A stretch of DNA of 64,000 bases. It comes from Pseudomonas fluorescens. GTDB lineage: Bacteria; Pseudomonadota; Gammaproteobacteria; Pseudomonadales; Pseudomonadaceae. Positions within the stretch are counted from its first letter, which is position 1. Each line of letters starts with the position of its first letter. A program made the translations under genes and the position numbers. The notes beneath the pieces were generated by a model. It saw nothing but the letters and a program-made list of their open reading frames with translations. It was not told the origin of the DNA and searched no databases. Shown here one piece after another: positions 1-8,548 of this stretch. The stretch covers positions 1 through 64,000 of the forward strand of contig NZ_CABVIX010000012.1 in assembly GCF_902498185.1 (NCBI RefSeq), given 5' to 3'.

Positions 1-70
1 CATGCAGTTGGAGGCCTTTGAAGCAGTCAGCGATAATCCACAGGCCAAGCTGTCGGCCGTGATCAACTAA
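1..70 (+). CDS. C-terminal end of an unknown protein (5' truncated by window edge)
   Basis: An open frame enters at the left edge and stops at TAA 68-70, giving about 22 visible residues ending QAKLSAVIN. Nothing in so short a piece identifies a family. The frame of the next gene is open across its last 34 bases, so the two were probably co-transcribed and perhaps translationally coupled. It may be the end of a small partner protein or of a large enzyme. Confidence 0.45.
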   Translation, partial: MQLEAFEAVSDNPQAKLSAVIN

Positions 71-135
71 ACGGCAAACTCAGTGGCCAGAGCCATGATG
101 AGTTACACCACTTCCTGGGACACGATCGCGAGCTA

Positions 136-465
136 TTGAGGCATAAGGGCGAGAAGCGCTATTTCTGCCCCTCGCGTTATCACTGCAGCACGCAGTTGCG
201 AGACTATATCGAGCGACGTTTCTTCGAGGGAATGGTGGTACCGCACAATAGCAAGCATGGTGGCCAGCGGTACTTCTGTCTCGATCTGCATGATTACGCC
301 ATTTTCTTTTCAATCAGCAAGCCGCAGGGCACAACGAATCATCTGCGCCTGCATGTGATTTCGGCCTACGACGTAGCCAATTGGGGGCGGCATTCGCTCC
401 CGCGCGGCAAAGCATTCAACGTGCGTTACGTCTTGGAAATGCGCAACAACGGTAAATCGGTGTGA
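136..465 (+). CDS. hypothetical protein, Cys/His-rich, uncertain start
   Basis: A 109-residue basic protein if translation starts at TTG 136, with no recognised family. Visible features are a RYFCPSRYHC segment near the N terminus, a second RYFC segment, and many His, Arg and Tyr residues; there is no signal peptide or membrane segment. The frame has no stop back to base 37, where it overlaps the end of the preceding gene, but it contains no ATG or GTG. The true start may therefore be TTG 136, a rarer codon further up, or depend on re-initiation or frameshifting from the upstream gene. Small size and tight coupling resemble paired small-protein modules such as toxin-antitoxin loci, but nothing proves that. 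The end at TGA 463-465 is firm. Confidence 0.5.
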   Translation: MRHKGEKRYFCPSRYHCSTQLRDYIERRFFEGMVVPHNSKHGGQRYFCLDLHDYAIFFSISKPQGTTNHLRLHVISAYDVANWGRHSLPRGKAFNVRYVLEMRNNGKSV

Positions 466-470
466 TCAGA

Positions 471-504
471 AAGCAAAAAGCCCCGGCGCTTGCGCACCAG
501 GGCT
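471..504 (-). terminator. Rho-independent terminator of the leftward CoA-catabolic operon
   Basis: Bases 479-489 and 494-504 form an 11-pair stem with a TTGC loop. Two positions pair only as G-U when read on the minus strand and are mismatched on the plus strand. The A-run at 475-479 becomes a U-tract on the minus transcript. Orientation therefore favours ending the operon whose last gene stops at 678. Confidence 0.65.
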
Positions 505-559
505 CTCTGTAAATCAATATCGGCCTGTTCTTTCAGCTTTCGCCTTATCCTGCACACTG

Positions 560-620
560 GCTAGGAGAGCTTTCGCTCCGAAATCGATACCCCCTCAATT
601 GAGGGTTCCGGTCTGTATCG
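560..620. repeat. cluster of inverted repeats in the 466-677 gap
   Basis: The gap holds a perfect 14-base palindrome CCCTCAATTGAGGG (591-604), flanked by TCGATA (584-589) and TATCGA (616-621) that are complementary, and preceded by a GAGC-TTTC-GCTC mini-hairpin. Together they could fold into a compact RNA or mark a protein-binding site. No known RNA family was recognised. Confidence 0.4.
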
Positions 621-677
621 ACTCGCACATTATCCAGATGCCTGAACTCAGTGTCAACTCGGCGCCCGCTGCCTGCC

Positions 678-1475
678 TCACACATTCTCCAATATCCGCC
701 GCGCTCGCAAAATCACGGGCAAATCGATCAACTTCCCATTTAGGCTGATCGCCCCTACCCCTTCATGCGCCGCGACCGTGTCCAGCACGGCCTGCGCCCA
801 GAGCACTTCATGCTCCCCAGGGCGCAAGCCTTCGTTGATCACCGCGACCTGCTTGGGATGCACGCAAAGCTTCCCTGCAAACCCTTGCTGACGCGCGCGG
901 TGTACATCGCTACCTAGCAGCTCGAGGTTGGACAGGTCGATGGTCACCCCATCCACCGGGGCGCCGATGCGGGCCAGGGCGGAGGCGATGACCAGGCGGG
1001 AGCGGGCGTAGAGGAGTTCTTCCCCGTCACCGAGGATGCCGGTATCTACTTGGAAGTCCACGGAGCCGAACGCCAGGCACTGGACCTTGGGGGCGCTGGC
1101 GATGGCTTCTGCGTTCCACAGGCCGCGTGCGCTTTCGACGATGGGCAGGATGCGCAGGTGTTCGGGCAGTCGGTCGGCCAGGGCGGCTATCTGTTCGGCG
1201 CTTTCTGCCTTGGGCAGTGACACGCCGAGCAGTCCGGGCGCATCGAGCAGGCCGCAGTCTTCGGCGTGCCACTGGGTATCGCTGCCGTTGAGGCGGACCC
1301 AGGCCTTGCCGCCTGCGCTGAGCCAGGCACGGATGGCTTCGCGGGCCTGGTCCTTGCGGTCGGGGGTGACGGCATCTTCAAGGTCGAGGATGACGACGTC
1401 CGCACCAGCGGCGCAGGCTTTGTCGAAGCGCTCGGGGCGGTCTCCGGGGACGAACAGGTACGAACGGGCAGCCAT
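678..1475 (-). CDS. HpcH/HpaI-CitE family lyase, probable citramalyl-CoA (or malyl-CoA) lyase
   Basis: A 265-residue CitE-like TIM-barrel lyase that would cleave a beta-hydroxyacyl-CoA such as citramalyl- or malyl-CoA into acetyl-CoA plus a keto acid. Visible landmarks are the N-terminal FVPGDRPERFDKA, acidic metal-binding residues in DLEDAV, a conserved Glu in PIVESARGL and Asp in GSVDFQVD, and the family-typical HPKQV near the C terminus. Start ATG 1475 is preferred over the longer open frame because homology begins there and a GGAGA ribosome site precedes it. It is the last gene of the leftward operon. Company of a class III CoA-transferase and a MaoC hydratase favours citramalyl-CoA lyase (Ccl of itaconate degradation) over citrate lyase beta subunit; alpha and gamma subunits are absent. 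Confidence 0.85.
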   Translation of the reverse strand: MAARSYLFVPGDRPERFDKACAAGADVVILDLEDAVTPDRKDQAREAIRAWLSAGGKAWVRLNGSDTQWHAEDCGLLDAPGLLGVSLPKAESAEQIAALADRLPEHLRILPIVESARGLWNAEAIASAPKVQCLAFGSVDFQVDTGILGDGEELLYARSRLVIASALARIGAPVDGVTIDLSNLELLGSDVHRARQQGFAGKLCVHPKQVAVINEGLRPGEHEVLWAQAVLDTVAAHEGVGAISLNGKLIDLPVILRARRILENV

Positions 1476-1524
1476 GGCAGGTCTCCAGTCGAGGGAAAAA
1501 ACACAGGGATTGACGCGGATAGCT

Positions 1525-2727
1525 TCAGCCGGGGTCGCCGCGCGCCGTGGCGGCATGGGCGACGCGGCCCAGGGCCAGGGCGACGATGAGCATCAGCACG
1601 CCGAACAGCGCGTAGCCGATGGCGAGGGAGTCGCGGGAGTGGCTCATCGCGGCGAACAGGGGTGGGCCGGCGACGACACCGAAGTAGGTGAAGAACAGGG
1701 TGCCACCGGTGTATTGCCCGGCGCTTCCCGGTGGCGCCAGCCGGGCGACTTCGGCGAGGTAGACGCCGTTCCAGCCGATGGCTGTGGCACCGAACAGCAT
1801 GCTCACGGCCGCAACCAGCGGCAGCGGCCAGCCTTGGCTGAACGCTGCGGTGGCCAGCGAGGCGACAGCCATGATCAAGGCCAGCAAGGGCAGCAGGCGG
1901 CGGGGTTCCAGCCAGCGGTCGGCGATCCAGCCCCAGAGCAAGCGCCCGGCCACGCCCGCGCCTTGGGTGAGTGCCAGGATCACACCGGCAGTCACCAGTG
2001 CCAGGCCGTAGTCATGGGTCAGGTAGCTGACCAGGTAGGTGGTCAGGCACAGCTGCATGGCGCCGAAGAACAGCGAGCACAACGCAAGGTTACGCATGCG
2101 CGGCATGGCGAAGATCATCACCAGGGGCTTGAACAGGTCGCGGCGCGATCCGCCAAGCTGGGGGTTGCGGTCGTCATCGAGCTGCGGGCGCACGCGCTGG
2201 GCGACAAGCGCCATCAATACGCAAACGACGGCGACGATCAGCAACGCACCGCGCCAGCCACTCGCGGCGACGAGGCCCGGCACCAGCAGGCCGGCCAGCA
2301 CGCCGCCAATCGGCACGCCGGTCTGCTTCAGGGAAAACATGAAGCCCATCAGGTGCGCGGGCGTGGTGCGCGCCAGGATATGCGAGCTGGCGGGCGTGAC
2401 AGGCCCGTAGCCCGCGCCCAGTGCCAAGGCACTCAGTCCCATGCACCACATCTGTCCTCCCGCCGCGAAGGTCAGCCCGGCCGCGCACAGCAGCAGGCAT
2501 ACCTGGCTGACGCGAATCGCCCCGAAACGCAGGACCCAGTTGCCGCTGAGCAGGCTGGAGATCATCGCGCCCGCATAGATCAGCGCCACGAACAGGCCGA
2601 CCAGGGCGACACTGCCGCCCAGGTCGCGCAGCGCCACGGGTGCCAGCACTGGCACGGTGAAGGTGGCCATCGATGCCAGCGCCTGGATCGCCAGGGTGAC
2701 GGCCAAGGCCGAGTAGCTGTTATTCAC
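1525..2727 (-). CDS. MFS transporter
   Basis: A 400-residue major facilitator with about 12 hydrophobic segments and no signal peptide, in the inner membrane. It resembles small-solute MFS carriers of the YbfB/CynX-like kind; substrate not evident. Its start overlaps the end of the GntR gene by 8 bases, so both are in one transcript. The operon also encodes a complete TRAP system, so this carrier may import a second related acid or export a pathway intermediate. The frame lacks the sugar-transporter RXGRR-type loop, which leaves its family assignment broad. Confidence 0.85.
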   Translation of the reverse strand: MNNSYSALAVTLAIQALASMATFTVPVLAPVALRDLGGSVALVGLFVALIYAGAMISSLLSGNWVLRFGAIRVSQVCLLLCAAGLTFAAGGQMWCMGLSALALGAGYGPVTPASSHILARTTPAHLMGFMFSLKQTGVPIGGVLAGLLVPGLVAASGWRGALLIVAVVCVLMALVAQRVRPQLDDDRNPQLGGSRRDLFKPLVMIFAMPRMRNLALCSLFFGAMQLCLTTYLVSYLTHDYGLALVTAGVILALTQGAGVAGRLLWGWIADRWLEPRRLLPLLALIMAVASLATAAFSQGWPLPLVAAVSMLFGATAIGWNGVYLAEVARLAPPGSAGQYTGGTLFFTYFGVVAGPPLFAAMSHSRDSLAIGYALFGVLMLIVALALGRVAHAATARGDPG

Positions 2728-3490
2728 CGGTGGTGCCCTGCCAGGTCAGCCGCTGGGTGATCGAATAGCTGAAGCGGTCGCCCGGATGGACGTTGACCGC
2801 CACCTCGAGCAACTCGTCGTTGCTGCCTACGTACTTGCGCACGATGTGCAGCCCCGGCGAGCCGGCCTTGACCTGCAGGGCGCGGGCCTGGTCTTGGTCC
2901 AGGGTGACCGCGCTGATGTTCTGGCGCACTTCTGCCACCTGCACGCCGAAGCGCTTCTGCAGCAGTTCGTAGATCGGCGTGCGGCCATCGCCAAAGGCCT
3001 CCAGGGCCGCCCCATAAGCGCGGGGCACATAGACCAGGGTGCGCGCCAGCGGCGCACTGTCGCCCTCGCGGTGGCGCAGCCCGCGGGCCATGACCCAGGC
3101 CTGGCCGGGCTTGCATTCGAGCAGCTCGGCCAGGTCTTCGTCGGCTTCGATTTCCTCAGGGGTCTCGAGCTCCATCCGCACGTCGCGCACGTATTGATGC
3201 AGATCAGAGATGCCTTCGCTGGCCTGCACGTAGCGCGACGCGGCCTGGGTCGCCTTGACCCGGGTGCCGACGCCTTGCTGCTTGCTGATCAAGCCCAGCT
3301 CGTTGAGCCGTCGAATCGCCTCCCTGACGGTATGCCGGCTGACATTGAACTGCTTGCACAGTTCGTGCTCGGTCGGCAGCAGGCTATGCAGCGGGTATCG
3401 CCCCGCCGTGATCGCCTCCACCAGCGCTTGCGCCAGTATCAGGTAGCGGGGTTGCCCGGCGGACAGTAGGGAAGGCAGTTCCTGGTTCAT
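2720..3490 (-). CDS. GntR-family regulator, HutC subfamily (UTRA domain)
   Basis: A 256-residue transcription factor. The N-terminal winged helix (about residues 15-80) shows LLPTEHELCKQFNVSRHTVREAIRRL-like GntR spacing and ends with QQGVGTRV. Residues about 95-245 fit a UTRA effector domain, which in this subfamily binds a pathway metabolite. Encoded inside the operon, it is the natural local regulator. HutC proteins generally bind TTGT-n-ACAA palindromes, and one (GTTGTCCGGACAAC, 10772-10785) sits just upstream of the first operon gene. The homologous itaconate operon in P. aeruginosa is governed by a LysR protein, so the regulator type differs here. Confidence 0.88.
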   Translation of the reverse strand: MNQELPSLLSAGQPRYLILAQALVEAITAGRYPLHSLLPTEHELCKQFNVSRHTVREAIRRLNELGLISKQQGVGTRVKATQAASRYVQASEGISDLHQYVRDVRMELETPEEIEADEDLAELLECKPGQAWVMARGLRHREGDSAPLARTLVYVPRAYGAALEAFGDGRTPIYELLQKRFGVQVAEVRQNISAVTLDQDQARALQVKAGSPGLHIVRKYVGSNDELLEVAVNVHPGDRFSYSITQRLTWQGTTGE

Positions 3491-3491
3491 T

Positions 3492-4676
3492 TCAGCTGAC
3501 TCCTGCAGACTTCTTGTTTTGGGATTCCATTCCCTTCAGCGCGCCCAGTATCGACTGGTTGTGCGCGCCCAGCCGGGGTGCCGGCTGGTTGGGCAACGTC
3601 TCGCCGGGGCACCGGATCGGGCAGGCGAGCGTCTTGATCGTACCGCGCACCGGGTGTTCCACGCTGAAAATAACGCCTTGCTCGTGGGCGAAGGGATTGT
3701 CGAGCGCCTGGCCCACGTCGTTGACCGGGGCCGCCGGCACCTGGCCACCGAAGTGCTTGAGCCAGTAGGCCGTAGGCTGCTGCATCAGCACCGCATCGAG
3801 ATCTTCGGTGAGCTGGTCACGGTTGGCCAGGCGCGCCTTGAAGTCACAGTAGCGCGGGTCGATGACCCACTCCGGCTTGTCGATCAGCCCGGCCAGCACC
3901 GCCCAGAACTTTTCCTTGTTGCACATGATGAACATCCAGCCGTCCTGGGTCTTGTACAGCTGGCTGGGGGTCAGCGAAGGATGCGCCGAACGTGGGGTGC
4001 GCTCGGTCTTGATGCCGTCGTTGAGGTACCAGGTACCCAGGTAGTTGATGTTGTGCATGGCCACGTCGAACAGGCTCACGTCCACATCGCGGCCGACGCC
4101 GGTGGCACGCGCACCGACCAGCGCCGAGACCAGCGCCAGCGCGGCGGTGGTGCCGGTCATCATGTCGATGATCGACAGGCCGAACCGGGCCGGTGGCCCG
4201 CCCGGCTCGCCGGTCAGCGAGCAGTAGCCGGCCTCGGCCTGCATCAGGTAGTCATAGCCGGGCCAGGCCTTGCGTGCGCCTTCGCGGCCATAGGCCGAGA
4301 GGTGGCAGCAGACCAGCGCCGGGTTGTGTTCCTTGAGCTGGGCGTAGGTCAGGCCGAGCTTTTCGGGCAGGTCGCCACGCAGGTTGTCGTAGAGGGCATC
4401 GGCGCTCTTGATCAGCTCGATCAGCTGGGCCTTTTCGCTCGGGTCCTTGAGGTTGAGGGTGATGCTCTTCTTGTTGCGGTTGAAGGACTGGTAGAAGTGG
4501 CTGTCGCCCGGCTCGAAATAGTAAGGCCCGACATGACGGCCGATCTCGCCGCCCTCGGCGGGGTTCTCGACCTTGATCACCTCGGCGCCAAGATCGGCCA
4601 GGTGCTGGGTACCGAACGGGCCGGCGCCGTATTGCTCGACGGCAATGATGCGCACACCTTCAAGGGGCAAGGTCAT
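3492..4676 (-). CDS. CaiB/BaiF class III CoA-transferase, probable C5-dicarboxylate CoA-transferase
   Basis: A 394-residue family III CoA-transferase that moves CoA between carboxylates, here probably from succinyl-CoA to an itaconate-, mesaconate- or methylsuccinate-like acid. The N terminus begins LEGVRIIAVEQYGAGP; D171 in SIIDMMTGT lies at the position of the family's catalytic Asp, and VDVSLFD follows as expected. Length is typical of the family. The larger open frame starts far upstream, but ATG 4676 forms the ATGA overlap with the acyl-CoA dehydrogenase stop, so this start is chosen. Activation by this enzyme would feed the adjacent dehydrogenase, the MaoC hydratase and the CitE-type lyase. 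Confidence 0.88.
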   Translation of the reverse strand: MTLPLEGVRIIAVEQYGAGPFGTQHLADLGAEVIKVENPAEGGEIGRHVGPYYFEPGDSHFYQSFNRNKKSITLNLKDPSEKAQLIELIKSADALYDNLRGDLPEKLGLTYAQLKEHNPALVCCHLSAYGREGARKAWPGYDYLMQAEAGYCSLTGEPGGPPARFGLSIIDMMTGTTAALALVSALVGARATGVGRDVDVSLFDVAMHNINYLGTWYLNDGIKTERTPRSAHPSLTPSQLYKTQDGWMFIMCNKEKFWAVLAGLIDKPEWVIDPRYCDFKARLANRDQLTEDLDAVLMQQPTAYWLKHFGGQVPAAPVNDVGQALDNPFAHEQGVIFSVEHPVRGTIKTLACPIRCPGETLPNQPAPRLGAHNQSILGALKGMESQNKKSAGVS

Positions 4677-5824
4677 ACCGGATTCCTCTGCACCAGTTGC
4701 TTGGCGATGATGATGCGTTGCATCTCGTTGGTGCCCTCGCCGATGGTCAGCAGCGGCGCGTCGCGGTACAGGCGCTCGACGTTGTACTCCTTCGAGTAGC
4801 CGTAGCCGCCATGGATGCGCATGCAGTCGGTGGCGTTCTCGAGTGCTGCCTCGGTGGCGAAGTACTTGGCCATGCCCGCCTCCATGTCGCACCGGTCGCC
4901 CTTGTCGTACGCCTTGGCGGCGGACTCGGTGAGCAGCCGCGCCGCCTCGACGCGGGTGGCCATTTCGCCGAGCTTGAGCTGGATGGCCTGGTGCTCGCAG
5001 ATGGGCTTGCCGAAGGTCTTGCGGATCTGTGAATAGGCGGTGGCCTCGTCCAGCGCCGCGCGCGCCACGCCGACCCCGCGGGCCGCGACGTTGATGCGTC
5101 CGAGCTCCAGGCCTGACAACACCTGCTTGAGGCCTACGCCCTCGACGCCACCGATCAGGCAATCGACCGGCACCTTGTAATCCTCGAACACCAGCTCGCA
5201 GGTGTCGATGCCGCGGTAGCCGAGCTTCTCCAGCTTGCGCGCCACCTTGAAGCCGGGGCCCTTCTCGGCGATCAGCCAGCTCATGCCCTTGTGCCTGGGC
5301 TCGGCGGCGGGGTCGGTCTTGACCAGCAACGCCACTACGCTCCCGTGCAGGCTGTTGGTGATCCAGGTCTTGGCGCCGTTGACGACATAGTGATCGCCTT
5401 CGCGGCGGGCAACGGTACGAATGGCCTGCAGGTCGGTGCCTGCATCAGGCTCGGTGAAGCCGACGGCGCCACGCAGCTCGCCGCTGGCCATGCGTGGCAG
5501 AAAGCGCTCTTTCTGCGCCGGGGTGCCATGGCGCTGGATGGCCGAGGCCATGATCAGGTGCGAGTTGATGATCCCGGACAGCGACATCCAGGTACTGGAG
5601 ATGCGCTCGACGATCTTGGCGTAGGTAGCGGTCGACAGCCCCAGGCCACCGTACTCGGGATCGATGATGCAGCCGAACAGGCCCATGGTCTTCATCTTCT
5701 CGACCATCTCTTCGGGGTAGATGTCGTTTTTCTCGAGCTCGTGCACGAAGGGCTTGGCCTCGGTTTCGAGGAAGCGATCCAGGGCATCGAGGATCATGCT
5801 TTCCTGCTCGTCGTATTCATTCAT
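4673..5824 (-). CDS. acyl-CoA dehydrogenase (short/branched-chain type)
   Basis: A 383-residue FAD enzyme of the acyl-CoA dehydrogenase family. It has the N-terminal helical domain, the FAD/substrate segment GFTEPDAGTD followed by WITNS, the RIHGGYGY loop, and E363 in GEGTNEMQR, the usual catalytic base position. It would oxidise an acyl-CoA and pass electrons to ETF; in this setting methylsuccinyl-CoA or a similar branched dicarboxylyl-CoA is a reasonable substrate (inference). The start ATG 5824 follows CCGGAGACACC and fits the family; its stop overlaps the CoA-transferase start by 4 bases. The P. aeruginosa itaconate operon also contains an acyl-CoA dehydrogenase. Confidence 0.88.
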   Translation of the reverse strand: MNEYDEQESMILDALDRFLETEAKPFVHELEKNDIYPEEMVEKMKTMGLFGCIIDPEYGGLGLSTATYAKIVERISSTWMSLSGIINSHLIMASAIQRHGTPAQKERFLPRMASGELRGAVGFTEPDAGTDLQAIRTVARREGDHYVVNGAKTWITNSLHGSVVALLVKTDPAAEPRHKGMSWLIAEKGPGFKVARKLEKLGYRGIDTCELVFEDYKVPVDCLIGGVEGVGLKQVLSGLELGRINVAARGVGVARAALDEATAYSQIRKTFGKPICEHQAIQLKLGEMATRVEAARLLTESAAKAYDKGDRCDMEAGMAKYFATEAALENATDCMRIHGGYGYSKEYNVERLYRDAPLLTIGEGTNEMQRIIIAKQLVQRNPV

Positions 5825-5858
5825 CGCGGTGTCTCCGGAATTGTTCTTGTAGGGGATG

Positions 5859-7250
5859 TCAGGCGGCTGCGGCCAGTACACGGGAAAGCTGCCGGGCAGT
5901 GCCGGCGTCGAGGCCGAGCACGGCGTCGAGAATGGCCTGGGCGCGTTGTGGCGCCACGGCGGTATGGGCGTTGTCGCGGTATTTGGCGATGATGTCGTCG
6001 CTGGACAACGGGCGGTCGGCGGCGCCGCGGTTGATCGCTTCGCGGTGGCGCAGCTCGCGGCCGTCGCGCAGGGTGACGATCACTTCGCCGGAGTAATGGC
6101 GAGGGAACCCGGAGTCGGGATCGACTTCGTAGTGGATCTTGTCCATCAATGCCAAGGCGGCCGGGTCGCCGAAGGCTTGGGGCTCGAGGTCCGCCAGGCC
6201 AAAGCGTCCGCGCAGCAGGCCGCTGGCGATCGCGTAGGGAACACTGAACTGCGCCTCGTAGCTGCTGGCAGGCTTGCGCTTGCTGGACACGGGTTCGCAG
6301 ACGATGCCCACGGTTTCCTGGGGCACCAGTGCGGTCACCCGCACGATGTCCTCGGGCCTCAGGCCCTGCCCATGAAGGATCACTGCCGAGTCGGCGACCG
6401 CATGGGTGAAGTGGCAGGCTGGCACCGGCTTGACCGCCACTTCACCGACCTCCCAGGTGCTGCCAAGGTTCTCGGTGGCCAGGGCGTAGTCGCACTGCCC
6501 CTCGCGCTCGCCGAGATGGCTCTTGAACAGACCGAAGCGCCCTTCGTAGACCGCCTTGGGCCCGGTGAACCCGTGGCGCGCCAGGGTCGCGGCGGTGAGC
6601 CCCGCGACACCGGCCCAGCCTGGGTGCATGCGTTTGGTCCAGGCGCCGTCCTCGAGAAACTCCAGGCTGCCCGACGCGCTGCTCAGGACAATCCCCTGGG
6701 TCATCGCCAGCTGTTCGGCGGTCTGGCCCTGCAGCTTGCCAGCGATCAACGCGCAGCCGAAGGCACCGACCAGCCCGGTGGGATGGAAGCCAACCTGGTG
6801 GAAGCCGCCCTTGGCCACGGCTGCCAGGCGGGTCGACACCTCCATGCCGAGGATGTAGGCGGTCAGCAGGTCGCGGCCACTGGCGTCGTATTGCGCGGCA
6901 ATGCCCAGTGCGGCGGGAAGGCAGCTGGCAGTGGCGTGGATCACCCCACGGCCATGGGTGTCGTCATAGTCCAGGCCATGCACCAGCACCGCGTTGAGCA
7001 GCATGGCATCGCGCAGCGAGAGCTTGGCACCGTAGCCGATCACATCGCAATCGCCACTGCCCAGCTCCTGGGCAGCGCTGAGCGTACGCTGGGCGAACTC
7101 GTAGCGGGTCGAAGCGAGGGCAATGCCCACGGCGTCCAGGATCAGGTACTTGGCGCGCTCGCGCGCCGCCTCGGGCACGGCGTCGTAGTGCAGGCCTTCG
7201 GCAAAGCTGGCCAGGGTCGCGGCGATGGGGGTAGTGGCAGAGGTATTCAT
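5859..7250 (-). CDS. MmgE/PrpD family protein
   Basis: A 463-residue MmgE/PrpD-fold protein, the family of 2-methylcitrate dehydratase and cis-aconitate decarboxylase. Conserved pieces are LDAVGIALA near the N terminus, HGLDYDDTH, GMEVSTRLA, HPTGLVGAFG, and KPVPACHFTH in the second half. Reaction unknown; in this operon it could decarboxylate, dehydrate or isomerise a C5/C6 polycarboxylate. Homologues occur in the itaconate operon of P. aeruginosa, where the role is also unsettled. ATG 7250 is chosen because homology starts there; the open frame runs further up only through the next gene. The dctM gene ends 14 bases upstream. Confidence 0.85.
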   Translation of the reverse strand: MNTSATTPIAATLASFAEGLHYDAVPEAARERAKYLILDAVGIALASTRYEFAQRTLSAAQELGSGDCDVIGYGAKLSLRDAMLLNAVLVHGLDYDDTHGRGVIHATASCLPAALGIAAQYDASGRDLLTAYILGMEVSTRLAAVAKGGFHQVGFHPTGLVGAFGCALIAGKLQGQTAEQLAMTQGIVLSSASGSLEFLEDGAWTKRMHPGWAGVAGLTAATLARHGFTGPKAVYEGRFGLFKSHLGEREGQCDYALATENLGSTWEVGEVAVKPVPACHFTHAVADSAVILHGQGLRPEDIVRVTALVPQETVGIVCEPVSSKRKPASSYEAQFSVPYAIASGLLRGRFGLADLEPQAFGDPAALALMDKIHYEVDPDSGFPRHYSGEVIVTLRDGRELRHREAINRGAADRPLSSDDIIAKYRDNAHTAVAPQRAQAILDAVLGLDAGTARQLSRVLAAAA

Positions 7251-7264
7251 TGTGATTGTCCTCC

Positions 7265-8536
7265 TCAGTTGACCAGTGCAAGGGAAATGGCAGGGATGAA
7301 GGTGATCAAGGCCAGGCCGAAAAGGCGCACGCCGTAGAACGGCGCCACGCCCCGTGCGACCTCGTGTACCGGCTGCTTGGAAATACCCGCCATGACGAAC
7401 AGGTTCAGCCCGATAGGCGGGGTGAGCGTGGCGATCTCGACGTTGGCCACCATGATCACGGCGAAGTGGATCGGGTTGATACCCAGGTGCGTGGCGATGG
7501 GGAACAGCAGTGGCGCGGTCAGCACGATCAGCGCGATGCCGTCCAGGAACATGCCAAGGCCCAGCAGGATCACGTTGGCCATGAGCAGGAACTGCCACGG
7601 GCTCAGGTCCATCGCGCTGACCATCGATACCAGGCTCGCCGAAACACCCATGCGTGCCAGGGCGAAACCGATCAGGCTGCCGCCCATCACCACCGCGAAG
7701 ATCATGGTGGTCTGCAGCAGCGAGTCGCGGGCGGTGTCCCAGATGCCACCGAGGGTCACGCTGCGGTACACGACCAGGCAGAGGAAGGCGGCATAGGCGG
7801 CGGCGAAGGCCGATACCTCGGTCGGCGTCAGGTAGCCGGTATAGATGCTGCCAAGGATCAGTACCGGCATCAGCAGCGCCGCGCCGGCACTGGGCAGCTT
7901 GCGGCTGAAGGCACCCCAGTCGGCCCGCTGCGCCTGGGCGCCGTAGCCATTCTTGCGGGAGAAATAGGTGACCGCGATCATCAGCAGGCATGCTTCCATC
8001 AACCCGGGCACTACCCCTGCAATGAACAGCTGGTCCACCGGCAGGCCGACGATCGAGCCGATCAGGATGAAGCCAAGCGATGGCGGGATCATCAGGCCCA
8101 GGGTGCCGCCCACCGCGACGATGGCGGCGGAGAAGCGCGGCGGGTAGTTTTCCTTGGTCAGCCCGCCGACGGTAGACGAGCCGATGGCCGCCGCCGAGCC
8201 CACGCTCGAGCCCGATACCGCGGCGAAGAACACGCTGGCGATCATCGCGGTAAGCGCCAGCCCACCGCGCACCGCACGCACCACGCTGCCGACCAGCTGG
8301 ATCAGCAGCTCGGCGATGTGGCCGCGCATCATCAGGTTGCCGGCCAGGACGAACATGGGAATCGCCATCAACGGATAGCTGTTGATGGACTTGAACGCGG
8401 TCTGGGCGATGACGGTGGTCGGCACGCCCGCCACGAACAGGATCAGCCCGGTGGTGACAAGGCCCAGCGCGACGGCGACATGGGTGCCGATGGCCAGGAA
8501 CATGAGCATCGTCAGCAAAGCGAGAACTAGCAGCAT
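7265..8536 (-). CDS. dctM: TRAP transporter large permease (DctM)
   Basis: A 423-residue DctM/SiaM-like membrane protein with about 11-12 hydrophobic helices, forming the sodium-coupled translocation channel of a TRAP transporter. Typical elements are VSGSSVGSAAAIG in the first half, LMIPPSLGFIL, and the repeated TPPIGLNLFVMAG near the C terminus. The start ATG 8536 follows GGGGAG. It lies directly after dctQ (12-base gap). With the binding protein and small permease it makes a complete TRAP set, which usually imports C4-C6 carboxylates; a C5 dicarboxylate is inferred from the operon. Confidence 0.92.
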   Translation of the reverse strand: MLLVLALLTMLMFLAIGTHVAVALGLVTTGLILFVAGVPTTVIAQTAFKSINSYPLMAIPMFVLAGNLMMRGHIAELLIQLVGSVVRAVRGGLALTAMIASVFFAAVSGSSVGSAAAIGSSTVGGLTKENYPPRFSAAIVAVGGTLGLMIPPSLGFILIGSIVGLPVDQLFIAGVVPGLMEACLLMIAVTYFSRKNGYGAQAQRADWGAFSRKLPSAGAALLMPVLILGSIYTGYLTPTEVSAFAAAYAAFLCLVVYRSVTLGGIWDTARDSLLQTTMIFAVVMGGSLIGFALARMGVSASLVSMVSAMDLSPWQFLLMANVILLGLGMFLDGIALIVLTAPLLFPIATHLGINPIHFAVIMVANVEIATLTPPIGLNLFVMAGISKQPVHEVARGVAPFYGVRLFGLALITFIPAISLALVN

Positions 8537-8548
8537 GGCGATGCTCCC

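Noticed and set aside
678..1475. citrate lyase beta subunit
   Set aside because: CitE-like by fold, but no alpha or gamma subunit, CitC or CitG gene is present and the context is CoA-ester catabolism.
1036..2760. 574-codon open frame on the plus strand opposite the MFS gene
   Set aside because: It is the high-GC antisense shadow of the MFS and lyase genes, rich in Gln, Arg and Ala with no recognisable domain, and the opposite strand has clear families.
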